NCBI RefSeq assembly: GCF_019704555.1
Contig: NZ_AP024745.1
Location: forward strand, 2,166,001-2,230,000
Direction of reading: 5' to 3'
DNA length: 64,000 nucleotides
Source: Actinoplanes sp. L3-i22
GTDB taxonomy: Bacteria > Actinomycetota > Actinomycetes > Mycobacteriales > Micromonosporaceae
A program made the position numbers and the translations under genes. Positions 1-8,005 of the stretch are shown here, one piece after another. The notes below the pieces were generated by a model, which saw nothing but the letters and a program-made list of their open reading frames with translations, was not told the DNA's origin and made no database searches. Within the stretch, counting starts at the first letter, position 1. Each line of letters opens with the position of its first letter.

Positions 1-261
1 GACCTGGCGGCCCGCTCGATCAGCGGCGACGTGAAGCTCACCCCGACCGAGTGGCAGCTGCTGGAGCACCTGCTCCGGCACCCGGGCAAGCTGATCTCCC
101 AGCGGCAGCTGCTGCACGACGTGTGGGGGCCGCAGTACCAGACCGAGACGAACTACCTGCGGCAGTACATGGCCCGGCTGCGCCGCAAGTTGGAGGACGA
201 TCCGGCGCGTCCGCGGCACCTGCTCACCGAACCGGGCATGGGATATCGCTTCCGGCCATGA
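1..261 (+). CDS. kdpE: KdpE-like response regulator, C-terminal fragment
   Basis: This is the tail of a response regulator whose receiver domain lies upstream of the window; the frame is open from base 1 to the TGA at 259-261, showing 86 residues. What is visible is an OmpR-type winged-helix DNA-binding domain: LTPTEWQLLEHL near its start, the recognition region TNYLRQYMARLRRKLEDDP, and the wing ending LLTEPGMGYRF. This wording matches KdpE, activator of the high-affinity potassium ATPase genes, better than other OmpR regulators (family knowledge). No kdpD or kdpFABC is in view, so the assignment rests on this domain alone. The GTG at 31 is internal to the domain and is not a credible start. 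The next gene, 72 bp downstream, has its own Shine-Dalgarno. Confidence 0.75.
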   Translation, partial: DLAARSISGDVKLTPTEWQLLEHLLRHPGKLISQRQLLHDVWGPQYQTETNYLRQYMARLRRKLEDDPARPRHLLTEPGMGYRFRP

Positions 262-333
262 GCTTTCCGCTACATCTCTGCGCGAACAGGCCGATTGGTC
301 AAAGGACGGTCCTGTACGGCAGAGGAGAGCGGC

Positions 334-1872
334 GTGCGATGGTTCGGTTCGCGGGAGGCCGGCGAGGAGGTCGCGCGGCCCGTCCCACGTGACATCGAGG
401 CCCTGGAAGAGCTGGTCCTGGCCCTGGACTCGGCGATCGACGAGACCACGGCCTGGCGGATCACGGTGGCCAGCACGGTCGAGTCCTACGACTTCGGATA
501 CGGCGCCATCTGGATCCCCGAGGGCGGCCAGCTGAAGTTGCTGCACGAGGTCGGGCGGATCAGCTCGCAGGTGCAGGCGGTCACCGCCGGTTCGGTGCTG
601 CGGCCCGACACCGGCCTGATCGGGCGCGCCTACCGGACCCGGCAGACGGCGGTCGCCGAGTCCCCGGACGAGTGCGGCGACTGCCGGCGCTGCGAGGCCG
701 CGATGAAGGCCGGAATGATCGCCGGGGCCGCCATCCCGGTGGTCCGGGGCACCGAGGTGCTCGCGATCCTGGAGTACTACTCGCCCACCCCGCTCTACCT
801 GGACACCGCGCGCCGGGAGAAGCTCGCCGCCATCGCCCGGATCGCCGAGCGGGCCCGGACCAGCGCGGTCGCCGCGGCCGAGCTGCGCCAGGCGGCCGAC
901 GACCGGATCGCGGTCACCACCGTGGTCAACCAGCTCGGCTCGGCGCAGGACAGCCAGTCCGCGCTGCGGGCCGCCCTCGACGCGGTGCGCAAGGCGTTCG
1001 GCTGGGCGTACGGCTCGTACTGGGAGGTCGACCCGAACGAGAACGTGCTCAAGTTCCAGGTCGAGTCCGGCTCGGCCGGCGACGAGTTCCGCAAGGTCAC
1101 GCTGGCCGCCACGTTCGCCGAGGGGGTGGGCCTCTCCGGCCGCGCCTGGCGGGCCCGGGACCTGGTCTTCGTCCGCGATCTGTCCGACCTCACCGACTGC
1201 GTGCGGGCGCCCGCCGCCGGCCGCGCCGGGGTCCGCTCCGGGGTCTGCTTCCCGATCATGAGCCACGACCAGATCGTCGGCACCATGGACTTCTTCACCA
1301 CCGAGTACATCGACCTCTCCGAGTCCCGGGCGGCCGCCCTGCGCAACGTGCAGCAGCTGACCAACCAGCGTCTCGAGGTGCTGCGCGCCGGCGAGCGGTC
1401 GGCGACCAACGCGCGGGCGCTGCTGGACACCGTCGAACGGCTGCGCAACGCCAGCGGCGACGCCACCGCGGTCGCCGAGCAGGCGGTCACCCGCGCCTCG
1501 GCGATGACCGCCGAGGTGGCCGCGCTGGGGCAGGCCTCCACCGCGATCGGCGACGTCATCAAGATCATCGAGTCGATCGCCGAGCAGACGAACCTGCTCG
1601 CGCTCAACGCCACCATCGAGGCGGCCCGGGCCGGGGAGGCCGGCAAGGGCTTCGCGGTGGTCGCCGGCGAGGTCAAGGACCTGGCGCGGGAGACCGCCGA
1701 GGCGACCCAGAAGGTGGCCCAGCAGATCGCCGGGATCCAGGCCAGCGCGGAGACCGTCGCGGCCGGCATCCACACCACCAGCGAGACGATCGGCAAGATG
1801 GACGCGGTCCAGGTCCGGATGAACGACGTCCTCGCTGAACAGGCTGAAATGGCCCGCGCTCTGGAAGGGTGA
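334..1872 (+). CDS. Soluble GAF-GAF-MCP signalling protein
   Basis: A 512-residue protein with no membrane segment. Two GAF-like domains (about residues 20-165 and 185-330) precede a methyl-accepting chemotaxis signalling hairpin (about 370-512). The conserved hairpin tip starts [18 protein letters not shown] near residue 417, followed by [15 protein letters not shown]. The arms on either side of the tip are short (about 80 residues each), so this is a minimal MCP module. GTG 334 is chosen because AGGAGAG ends 4 nt before it; an in-frame TTG at 295 has no such site. The first GAF domain carries a tight cysteine cluster, ECGDCRRC, near residue 112, which could bind metal or sense redox state (inference). 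No che genes are nearby, so a role in chemotaxis is unproven. Confidence 0.88.
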   Translation: MRWFGSREAGEEVARPVPRDIEALEELVLALDSAIDETTAWRITVASTVESYDFGYGAIWIPEGGQLKLLHEVGRISSQVQAVTAGSVLRPDTGLIGRAYRTRQTAVAESPDECGDCRRCEAAMKAGMIAGAAIPVVRGTEVLAILEYYSPTPLYLDTARREKLAAIARIAERARTSAVAAAELRQAADDRIAVTTVVNQLGSAQDSQSALRAALDAVRKAFGWAYGSYWEVDPNENVLKFQVESGSAGDEFRKVTLAATFAEGVGLSGRAWRARDLVFVRDLSDLTDCVRAPAAGRAGVRSGVCFPIMSHDQIVGTMDFFTTEYIDLSESRAAALRNVQQLTNQRLEVLRAGERSATNARALLDTVERLRNASGDATAVAEQAVTRASAMTAEVAALGQASTAIGDVIKIIESIAEQTNLLALNATIEAARAGEAGKGFAVVAGEVKDLARETAEATQKVAQQIAGIQASAETVAAGIHTTSETIGKMDAVQVRMNDVLAEQAEMARALEG

Positions 1873-1898
1873 GCGTTTTTTCGGGCATGGTGAGGTGC

Positions 1899-3014
1899 AT
1901 GACTGGCGTACGACTTCTGGTAGGCACACGCAAGGGCGCGTTCATCCTCACCTCGGACGGGACGCGCCAGGACTGGAAGGTCGACGGGCCGCACTTCGCG
2001 GGCTGGGAGATCTACCACCTCAACGGTTCCCCGGCCGATCCGGACCGGCTCTGGGCATCCCAGACGTCCGGCTGGTTCGGCCAGATCATGCAGCGCTCCG
2101 ACGACGGCGGGCAGAACTGGCAGGCGATCGGCAACGACTTCGGTTACGCCGCGCCGGTCGGTGACCACCTCTGGTACGACGGCACCGCCCGCCCGTGGGA
2201 GTTCAAGCGCATCTGGCATCTGGAGCCGTCCCGGACCGACCCGGACACCGTCTGGGCCGGCGCCGAGGACGCCGCGCTCTACAAGTCCACCGACGGCGGG
2301 CAGAAGTGGGAGGAGCTGACCGCGCTGCGGCAGCACCGGACCGGCCCGTCCTGGCAGCCCGGTGCGGGCGGGATGTGCCTGCACACCATCCTGCTGCACC
2401 CCACCGACCCGGAGCGGATGTACGTGGCGATCTCCGCGGCCGGGGCGTTCCGCACCGACGACGGCGGCGCGACCTGGCTGCCGATCAACGCCGGCCTGCG
2501 CTCCGGCGGCATCCCGGACGAGGACGCCGAGGTCGGGCACTGCGTGCACCGGCTCGCCATGCACCCGTCCCGGCCGGACACGCTCTTCATGCAGAAGCAC
2601 TGGGACGTGATGCGGACCGACGACGCCGGCGGCCGGTGGCGCGAGATCAGCGGCGACCTGCCGACCGACTTCGGCTTCCCGATCGCGGTGCACGCCCACG
2701 AGCCGGAGACGATCTACGTCGTCCCGATCACCAGCGACTCGCTGCACTATGTGATGGACGGCAAGCTGCGCGTCTACCGCAGCCGCAGCGGTGGCGGGGA
2801 GTGGGAGGCGCTGACGACGGGCCTGCCGCAGTCGCACTGCTACGTCAACGTGCTGCGGGACGCGATGGCCGTGGACACCCTCGACGAGTGCGGCATCTAC
2901 TTCGGGACCAGCGCCGGGCAGGTGTACGCGTCGTCGGACAGCGGCGACACCTGGACCGCGGTGGTGCGCGACCTGCCGCCGGTGCTCTCCGTCGAGGTCC
3001 AGGTGCTGCCGTGA
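1899..3014 (+). CDS. Sialidase-fold / BNR Asp-box repeat protein
   Basis: A 371-residue protein built from repeated Asp-boxes (S/T-x-D-x-G-x-x-W): [35 protein letters not shown] and SSDSGDTW, spread evenly along the chain. This is the signature of a beta-propeller of the sialidase/BNR or VPS10 type. No signal peptide is visible, so it is probably cytoplasmic; catalytic residues of true sialidases (arginine triad, Tyr/Glu pair) are not evident, so enzyme activity should not be assumed. ATG 1899 is preceded by GGTGAGG; in-frame GTG 1869 and ATG 1887 are alternatives. Its stop overlaps the start of the MoaD-like gene (GTGA at 3011-3014), which implies translational coupling and a joint function with that small protein. 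Confidence 0.82.
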   Translation: MTGVRLLVGTRKGAFILTSDGTRQDWKVDGPHFAGWEIYHLNGSPADPDRLWASQTSGWFGQIMQRSDDGGQNWQAIGNDFGYAAPVGDHLWYDGTARPWEFKRIWHLEPSRTDPDTVWAGAEDAALYKSTDGGQKWEELTALRQHRTGPSWQPGAGGMCLHTILLHPTDPERMYVAISAAGAFRTDDGGATWLPINAGLRSGGIPDEDAEVGHCVHRLAMHPSRPDTLFMQKHWDVMRTDDAGGRWREISGDLPTDFGFPIAVHAHEPETIYVVPITSDSLHYVMDGKLRVYRSRSGGGEWEALTTGLPQSHCYVNVLRDAMAVDTLDECGIYFGTSAGQVYASSDSGDTWTAVVRDLPPVLSVEVQVLP

Positions 3015-3307
3015 TCCGGGTGGAGCTGCCGGTGCACCTGCGGACGCTGGCCGGCGCCGGCAAGGAGGTCCGGGTCGAGGTGGACGGGCCGGTCACCCAG
3101 CGGGCCGTGCTGGACGCGGTCGAGCGGGACTATCCGATGCTCGCCGGGACCATCCGGGACCGGGCCAGCGGGCGGCGGCGGCCGCTGGTGCGGTTCTTCG
3201 CCTGCGAGGAGGACCTGTCCAACGAGTCGCCGGACGATCCCCTGCCGGAGCGGGTGGTCCGCGGCGAGGAGCCGTTCATGGTCGTCGGCGCGATGGCCGG
3301 CGGCTGA
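3011..3307 (+). CDS. MoaD/ThiS-like ubiquitin-fold protein with C-terminal Gly-Gly
   Basis: A 98-residue protein starting [14 protein letters not shown] and ending MVVGAMAGG. The beta-grasp pattern and terminal Gly-Gly are those of MoaD/ThiS sulfur carriers, in which the last glycine is adenylated and thiocarboxylated by an E1-like enzyme. It starts with GTG inside the stop codon of the Asp-box gene, so the pair is translated together. It is slightly longer than MoaD (about 80 residues). No moaE, moeB, thiF or thiG gene is in this window, so the E1 partner must be elsewhere if the Gly-Gly is used. A role in molybdopterin synthesis is not implied by this context. Confidence 0.82.
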   Translation: MIRVELPVHLRTLAGAGKEVRVEVDGPVTQRAVLDAVERDYPMLAGTIRDRASGRRRPLVRFFACEEDLSNESPDDPLPERVVRGEEPFMVVGAMAGG

Positions 3308-3317
3308 CCTCGTTGTT

Positions 3318-3346
3318 CCGGTGTCCGGGGCCGCCCCGGACACCGG
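3318..3346. terminator. Perfect hairpin between convergent genes
   Basis: A 13-bp perfect stem (CCGGTGTCCGGGG pairing with CCCCGGACACCGG) with a 3-nt loop lies in the 46 bp between the MoaD-like gene and the convergent secreted-protein gene. There is no T tract; it probably serves as a bidirectional GC-type terminator. Confidence 0.75.
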
Positions 3347-3353
3347 GCCGGAC

Positions 3354-3698
3354 TCAGTTGCCCTTCGGCGGTGGCTTCTGGTCCCGGGGTGGCGCGATCG
3401 TGATCGTCCGGGCGCCGCCGACGCCGATGCCGTTGATGTTCACCACCTGCGGCAGGGAGCCGAAGTCGATCGGCCAGTCGTTGTTGCTGATGATCACCAC
3501 TGAGCTGCGGTTCGCACGCCAGTGCGCGCAGTCGTGGTGGGTCCAGAGGCCGGTCTCGGCCCCGATGCGGTTGAACGTGTCGCACGCGGCCCGCACGTCC
3601 GGATCATCCTTCGGCCCGGCTTGCGCCGGCCCCGCGGCCATCGCCAGCACGGCGAGGACCCCGCCGCTCACGGCCGCGATCTTTGTCGCTGTTCGCAT
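3354..3698 (-). CDS. Small secreted protein of unknown function
   Basis: A 114-residue protein with a clear Sec signal peptide: MRTATKIAAV, a hydrophobic core VLAVLAMAAG, and a likely signal peptidase site after AQA (about residue 27). The mature part is about 87 residues with two cysteines (AACDTF and HHDCAHW), probably one disulfide. It then has a hydrophobic strand SSVVIISNNDWPIDF and a proline-rich tail PPRDQKPPPKGN. AAGGAAG about 7 nt before the ATG supports the start. I do not recognise the family. It is convergent with the MoaD-like gene across a hairpin, and divergent from the TetR gene. Confidence 0.75.
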   Translation of the reverse strand: MRTATKIAAVSGGVLAVLAMAAGPAQAGPKDDPDVRAACDTFNRIGAETGLWTHHDCAHWRANRSSVVIISNNDWPIDFGSLPQVVNINGIGVGGARTITIAPPRDQKPPPKGN

Positions 3699-3749
3699 GT
3701 GATCACTTCCTTGCCTGTACGCCGTTGACCTCAGCTGACCACGGGAACG

Positions 3750-3783
3750 GCGGCCGCTCTCCCGGATCGGGGAAAGCGGCCGC
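3750..3783. repeat. Inverted repeat GCGGCCGCT upstream of the secreted-protein gene
   Basis: GCGGCCGCT (3750-3758) and AGCGGCCGC (3775-3783) form a 9-bp stem with a 16-nt loop. It lies in the divergent region between the secreted-protein gene and the TetR gene. It may be an mRNA leader hairpin or a terminator remnant; its role is unknown. Confidence 0.45.
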
Positions 3784-3852
3784 TCCGGGTGCTCTCAGCT
3801 CAGGTGCTCGAAATGACGATCGGTTCACTCGATCGGACGAACTAGCAGGATT

Positions 3853-3869
3853 TAACCGTAAAAAGGTTA
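3853..3869. promoter_or_regulatory. Inverted repeat TAACC-N7-GGTTA, candidate operator
   Basis: TAACC and GGTTA separated by an A-rich 7-nt spacer stand in an unusually AT-rich patch about 45 bp before the TetR -10 box. Placement fits an operator for autoregulation, but only 5-bp half-sites match. Confidence 0.4.
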
Positions 3870-3912
3870 TCTGATGCGGTATATGGGCAGGCTCGCCGGA
3901 CGTGCGGGGGCA

Positions 3913-3918
3913 TACCAT
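3913..3918 (+). promoter_or_regulatory. -10 box TACCAT, leaderless start for TetR gene
   Basis: TACCAT ends 7 nt before ATG 3926, so transcription would begin at or next to the start codon. No good -35 box is seen. Confidence 0.55.
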
Positions 3919-3925
3919 CAGGGGC

Positions 3926-4471
3926 ATGGTGAGGCGTACGGGCGCGGCGACCCGCGAGGAGATCCGCTCGGCGGCGACCCGGCTGTTCCGTGAGCGCGGC
4001 TACTCCCGCACGTCGGTGCGGGACATCGCGGCCCTCGCGGCGAGCAACCCGGCCCTGGTGATCCGGCACTTCGGCAGCAAGGAGCTGCTGTTCCTGGACA
4101 CCATGCAGCTGACCATCGACGACGAGCCGCTGCTCGCCGTGCCCCCGGCCGAGTTCGGTGAGCGGTTCGTCGCCCGGCTCCTCGCCGACGACGACATCCG
4201 TGGCGTCTACCTGGCGCTGGTCCGCGGTTCGAACGAGCCCCAGATCAAGGAGCGTCTGCAGGCCATCCACGAGCGCACCTTCGTCGGCCCGCTGCGCTCC
4301 CGCCTGACCGGGCCGGACGCCGACCTGCGGGCCCGGCTGGCGGCCGCGGTTGTCGGCGGTCTGCTCTACGCCCTCTGGGTGGTCGGCGACACCCACCTGG
4401 TCGCCGCCGACCCGCACGACCTGGTCACCCGCTACGGCGCCCTGCTCCAACAGCTGATCACCCCACCCTGA
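3926..4471 (+). CDS. TetR-family transcriptional regulator
   Basis: A 181-residue repressor-type protein. Residues 5-55 form the TetR helix-turn-helix: TREEIRSAATRLFRERGY, then TSVRDIAALAASNPALV and the recognition-helix end IRHFGSKELLF. The rest is a helical ligand-binding and dimerisation domain without a recognisable ligand signature. ATG 3926 is chosen over the upstream GTG 3902 because a TACCAT box sits 7 nt before it and the HTH spacing is then normal. It is convergent with the SDR gene and is the nearest regulator to the SDR/exporter divergon, so it is the obvious candidate to bind the palindrome at 5883 (inference). Confidence 0.88.
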   Translation: MVRRTGAATREEIRSAATRLFRERGYSRTSVRDIAALAASNPALVIRHFGSKELLFLDTMQLTIDDEPLLAVPPAEFGERFVARLLADDDIRGVYLALVRGSNEPQIKERLQAIHERTFVGPLRSRLTGPDADLRARLAAAVVGGLLYALWVVGDTHLVAADPHDLVTRYGALLQQLITPP

Positions 4472-4476
4472 CCCGC

Positions 4477-4501
4477 GCCCGGCACACCGCCCCCGCCGGG
4501 C
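4477..4501 (+). terminator. Hairpin just after the TetR stop codon
   Basis: GCCCGGC (4477-4483) pairs with GCCGGGC (4495-4501) across an 11-nt loop, starting 6 nt after the stop. There is no T tract, so this is a weak candidate. Confidence 0.4.
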
Positions 4502-4648
4502 CCGCAACCCCGCGCTGTGGCCCGGCTCCGCGCATCGCTCGCGGTCCCGGCTGGTCGTCAGGGTTGCTTCAGCGGGTGTGCGGCAGCCGTGAGCACCAGC
4601 CGGGTCCGCGAGCCGCGGCTGGGCCGGGAGTGGGTGCCGGCTCGCGGG

Positions 4649-4795
4649 GTTCTTTGAAACCGTGACCACCCGCGGACGTCGCCCTTGCGGGCCTCGTGTT
4701 CTGGGCGCCCGCGCCCTTGCGAGGCCCGCAAGGGTCCCCGCGGGAGCGACGATCAGTTATTGGCCGCAGCCGAGGCAATGAAGAATGTGATCCTC
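4649..4795 (+). repeat. Dispersed hairpin element, copy 1 of 3
   Basis: About 147 bp shared with 31237-31384 (opposite strand) and 52201-52344. It contains a long hairpin: outer 7-bp stem (4669-4675 with 4738-4744) and a perfect 15-bp inner stem (4682-4696 with 4720-4734). A conserved unpaired block GATCAGTTATTGGCCGCAGC follows. It lies between the convergent TetR and SDR genes. The rest of 4472-4833 is GC-rich sequence in which I see no gene. Confidence 0.88.
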
Positions 4796-4833
4796 AGGTT
4801 TTGCTCGGGAATGCGTTGTCGAAATGGTGCCGG

Positions 4834-5841
4834 TTATTGGATGGACCAGCCGCCGTCGGAGGGGAGAATGACGCCGTTCAGATTGACCGCGTCGTCGCTG
4901 AGCAGGAACGTGATGGCGGCGGCCAGGTGCTCGGCGGCCGCGACCGCCGGGATGAGCTGCAGGAACGGGCCGGTCTTGCCGAGGCCGAACGCGGACTGGT
5001 TGGTGGGGCGCATGCCGGTGGCGACGCCGCCCGGCGCGACCGCATTGACGCGGATGCCCTCGCTGCCGTACATGAACGCGGTGTTCTTGGTGATGCCGAC
5101 GACCGCGTGCTTGGACGCGGTGTAGGCGATTCCGGCGGCATTTCCGCGCAGCGCGGCTTCCGAGGCGACATTGACGATCGCGCCGCGGCGGGCGGCGAGC
5201 ATGGCCGGGATCGTCGCGCGGGTGAGTTTGAAGACGCCGTCGACGTTGACCGCGAAGACCCGGTCCCAGACCTGGTCGGACGTCTCGTGGACCGGGGTGA
5301 AGTCGTCGACGACGCCGGCGATGTTGGCCAGGCCGTCGATCCGGTCGCCGGCGGCGGCGACGATCTCGGCGATGTCCGCGTCCCGGGTGATGTCGGCGGT
5401 CACCGGCACGATCGCGTCGCCGAGGTCGTCGGCGAGCGACTTGAGGCCCTCGGCGGTGATGTCGACGGCGATCACCCGGCCGCCCTCGCGGGCGATGCGG
5501 GACGCCGTGGCGCGGCCGATGCCCGAGGCGGCGCCGGTGACGATCACGGTCTGGCCGGCGAAGCGGCCCGGGGTGATCTTCTCCCGCCAGGCGCCGGTGT
5601 CGGTCTCCTCAGTCGGGAGCACGCCGCCGTTGACCTGCAGGACCAGCGCGTCGACGGCTTCCTGGGGGAACTGGCCCTGGCTGAGCGCGACCAGCTGCTG
5701 CAGCGGCAGCTGCCGGACCGGGCTGAGCTTGGACTCGTCGAACGTGCCGCCCTGGCCGAGCAGGTGGCGCAGCGCGGGGCCGCCCTCCGGGTGTGCCAGC
5801 CAGTCGCCGATGGTGCTGGCGGCGGTCAGGGTCTTGGCCAT
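4834..5841 (-). CDS. SDR-family NAD(P)-dependent dehydrogenase with N-terminal extension
   Basis: A 335-residue classical short-chain dehydrogenase. The cofactor motif TGAASGIGRA begins near residue 102. The catalytic set is Asn199, Ser227 (VNVASEAAL), Tyr240 and Lys244 (AYTASK). It ends in the usual VNLNGVILPSDGG segment. The substrate is unknown. The first ~95 residues are an added helical region (LAHPEGGPALRHLL, PLQQLVALSQG) not part of the SDR fold; similar small helical segments occur appended to other enzymes, but I cannot name it. ATG 5841 is preceded by GGAAGGA. It is divergent from a DHA2 exporter with a shared palindrome, suggesting joint control and perhaps detoxification of the same compound. 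Confidence 0.9.
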   Translation of the reverse strand: MAKTLTAASTIGDWLAHPEGGPALRHLLGQGGTFDESKLSPVRQLPLQQLVALSQGQFPQEAVDALVLQVNGGVLPTEETDTGAWREKITPGRFAGQTVIVTGAASGIGRATASRIAREGGRVIAVDITAEGLKSLADDLGDAIVPVTADITRDADIAEIVAAAGDRIDGLANIAGVVDDFTPVHETSDQVWDRVFAVNVDGVFKLTRATIPAMLAARRGAIVNVASEAALRGNAAGIAYTASKHAVVGITKNTAFMYGSEGIRVNAVAPGGVATGMRPTNQSAFGLGKTGPFLQLIPAVAAAEHLAAAITFLLSDDAVNLNGVILPSDGGWSIQ

Positions 5842-5882
5842 GTTCGATCCTTCCGGGGGAGTACGACGGGGGTGTGCAAGCG

Positions 5883-5901
5883 AAGTCAACTTAGTTTACT
5901 T
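5883..5901. promoter_or_regulatory. 19-bp palindromic operator between SDR and exporter genes
   Basis: AAGTCAACTTAGTTTACTT reads as AAGTNAACTNAGTTNACTT, symmetrical at every fixed position. It stands 42 bp before the SDR start and 77 bp before the exporter start. Its AT-rich content contrasts with the surrounding sequence. The size and symmetry fit a TetR or MarR dimer site. Confidence 0.75.
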
Positions 5902-5977
5902 GGCGGCCGGAGGGGAAGGGCCGGGGAATTCCGGGATCGCCGCCCGCGGGGCGGGCCGGGCCGCAAGACTGAGGCTC

Positions 5978-7972
5978 ATGACCAGCGGTGACACGGCCGC
6001 GATGGTGAGCCGGCGCCAGACGAACATCGTCTTCACGGCGATCCTGCTCGGCATGCTGCTCGCCGCGCTGGACCAGACGATCGTCTCGACCGCGCTGCCG
6101 ACCATCGTCGCCGACCTCGGCGGCGCCGGGCACATGTCCTGGGTGGTCACGGCGTATCTGCTGGCCGAGACGATCTCGACGGTGCTGGCCGGGAAGTTCG
6201 GCGACCTGTTCGGGCGCAAGACGGTCTTCCAGATCAGCGTGCTGGTGTTCGTCGGCGGCTCGGTGCTGTGCGGGATCGCGCAGGACATGGTGATGCTGAT
6301 CGGGGCGCGGGCGATCCAGGGGATCGGCGGCGGTGGCCTGATGGTGACCGCGATGGCGCTGATCGCGGACGTCATCCCGCTGCGCGACCGGGGGCGGTAC
6401 CAGGGCGCGCTGGGCGCGGTCTTCGGCGTCACCACGGTGGTCGGGCCGACCCTGGGCGGGCTGTTCACCGATCATCTGAGCTGGCGCTGGGCGTTCTACA
6501 TCAACGTGCCGGTGGCGATCGTGGTGCTCGGGATCGCGGCCCGGGCCATCCCGTCGATCCGGTCCGGCACCCGGCCGGTCGTCGACTACGCCGGGATCGC
6601 CCTGGTCGCGCTCGGGGCGTCCAGCATGATCCTGGCGCTGTCCTGGGGCGGCAACGAGTACGCCTGGGGCTCGTTCACCATCGTCGGCCTGTTCGCCGCC
6701 TCGGTCGTGCTGCTCACCGCGTTCGTGCTGGTCGAGCTCAGGACGCCGGAGCCGATGCTGCCGATGCGGCTGTTCCGCAACTCGGTGTTCGTGGTCTGCT
6801 CGACGCTGAGCTTCATCGTCGGGTTCGCGATGCTCGGCGCGATGACGTTCCTGCCGACGTATCTGCAGTATGTGGACGGTGTCTCGGCGACCGGGTCCGG
6901 GGTGCGGACGCTGCCGATGGTCGCGGGGCTGTTCCTGACCTCGATCCTGTCCGGCAACCTGGTCAGTCGTACCGGTAAATATCGGATTTTTCCGATCCTT
7001 GGCGGCGCGGTGCTGAGCGTCGGGCTGTGGCTGATGTCGACCATGGGACCGGGGACCGGCGCGTGGCTGATGTCGCTCTACATGTTCGTGCTCGGCATGG
7101 GGATCGGGCTGAGCATGCAGGTGCTGACGATCGTCGTGCAGAACACCGTCCCGTACGCCGACCTGGGCACCGCTACCTCGGGCGTCACGTTCTTCCGGAC
7201 GCTGGGCAGCTCGTTCGGCACGGCGATCTTCGGCACGTTGTTCAGCAACAAGCTCGCCACCTTCCCGGCGGTCCAGAACCCGGCCGCGGCCAGCCCCGAG
7301 GCGCTGCACCGGCTGAGCGGCGCGCTGGCGGATCCGATCATCGCGGCGTACGCGGACACCATCGCCTACGTCTTCCGCTGGGTCGTCCCGGTCGCCGTCC
7401 TCGGCTTCGTCGTCGCGTGGTTCCTCAAGGAGCTGCCGCTGCGCGACGGCGCCCGCTCGCACGCCACCGACGTGGGCGAGGGCTTCCAGGCGCCGGCCCC
7501 CACCGACCGGGTCGCGCAACTCGAGCGGGCGATCAGTGACACCATGCGCAAAGCCGGACATGACCGGACGGTGCTGGACGAGATCCTGGCCGATTCGGGT
7601 GGCCGGCTCAGCCGTTCGCAGGCCTGGGCGATGGGACAGACGCACCTGTACACGCGGGCGCGGGGGCATGCCGACGTGGACGCGATCGCGCGGACCCACC
7701 GGATGCCGCCGGAGGTGCTGCAACCCGCGTTCACCGACCTCTGCCAGGCCGGATACGCCAGACTCGACGGTGACACGGTGCGTCTCACCGAGTCCGGCCA
7801 GGAACAGTTCGACCGGGTGCGGCAGGCCTGGCGGGAGTGGCTCGACGCCCGGCTGGAGGATTTCACGATGACCGATCCCGGCGACCGCGCCCTGCTGGAC
7901 CAGGCGCTGACCAACATCGCCACGAGGTTGGTGGACGAGCCCGCGCCGGCCGGTTCCCCCGGCCGAGCCTGA
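5978..7972 (+). CDS. DHA2-family MFS exporter with C-terminal winged-helix-like domain
   Basis: A 664-residue drug:proton antiporter type protein. The first ~490 residues form about 14 membrane helices and carry DHA2 signatures: LDQTIVSTALPTIVADLG after helix 1, motif A GKFGDLFGRKTVF between helices 2 and 3, and RWAFYINVPVA. The last ~150 residues are soluble and resemble a MarR-type winged helix (PPEVLQPAFTDLCQAGYA, then a wing-like DGDTVRLTESGQ). DHA2 proteins normally stop after helix 14, so this is a transporter with a fused regulator-like domain; fusions of this kind occur in actinomycetes. ATG 5978 starts just before the first conserved segment; the frame stays open far upstream but no family sequence lies there. 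Confidence 0.9.
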   Translation: MTSGDTAAMVSRRQTNIVFTAILLGMLLAALDQTIVSTALPTIVADLGGAGHMSWVVTAYLLAETISTVLAGKFGDLFGRKTVFQISVLVFVGGSVLCGIAQDMVMLIGARAIQGIGGGGLMVTAMALIADVIPLRDRGRYQGALGAVFGVTTVVGPTLGGLFTDHLSWRWAFYINVPVAIVVLGIAARAIPSIRSGTRPVVDYAGIALVALGASSMILALSWGGNEYAWGSFTIVGLFAASVVLLTAFVLVELRTPEPMLPMRLFRNSVFVVCSTLSFIVGFAMLGAMTFLPTYLQYVDGVSATGSGVRTLPMVAGLFLTSILSGNLVSRTGKYRIFPILGGAVLSVGLWLMSTMGPGTGAWLMSLYMFVLGMGIGLSMQVLTIVVQNTVPYADLGTATSGVTFFRTLGSSFGTAIFGTLFSNKLATFPAVQNPAAASPEALHRLSGALADPIIAAYADTIAYVFRWVVPVAVLGFVVAWFLKELPLRDGARSHATDVGEGFQAPAPTDRVAQLERAISDTMRKAGHDRTVLDEILADSGGRLSRSQAWAMGQTHLYTRARGHADVDAIARTHRMPPEVLQPAFTDLCQAGYARLDGDTVRLTESGQEQFDRVRQAWREWLDARLEDFTMTDPGDRALLDQALTNIATRLVDEPAPAGSPGRA

Positions 7973-7993
7973 TTCTCCGCGCGCCGGGTCGGT

Positions 7994-7999
7994 TAGGGT
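7994..7999 (+). promoter_or_regulatory. -10 box TAGGGT, leaderless start
   Basis: TAGGGT ends 6 nt before GTG 8006, in the 33-bp gap after the exporter gene; it fits the leaderless pattern of this window. Confidence 0.55.
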
Positions 8000-8005
8000 T
8001 CCGCC

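Noticed and set aside
1869..1898. GTG 1869 or ATG 1887 as the start of the Asp-box gene
   Set aside because: ATG 1899 has the better ribosome-site spacing and begins the conserved sequence; GTG 1869 would overlap the MCP gene.
4569..4778. Small minus-strand ORF within hairpin element copy 1
   Set aside because: The same peptide frame occurs in the other copies, but one copy has no start codon and the sequence is better explained by conserved hairpin arms.
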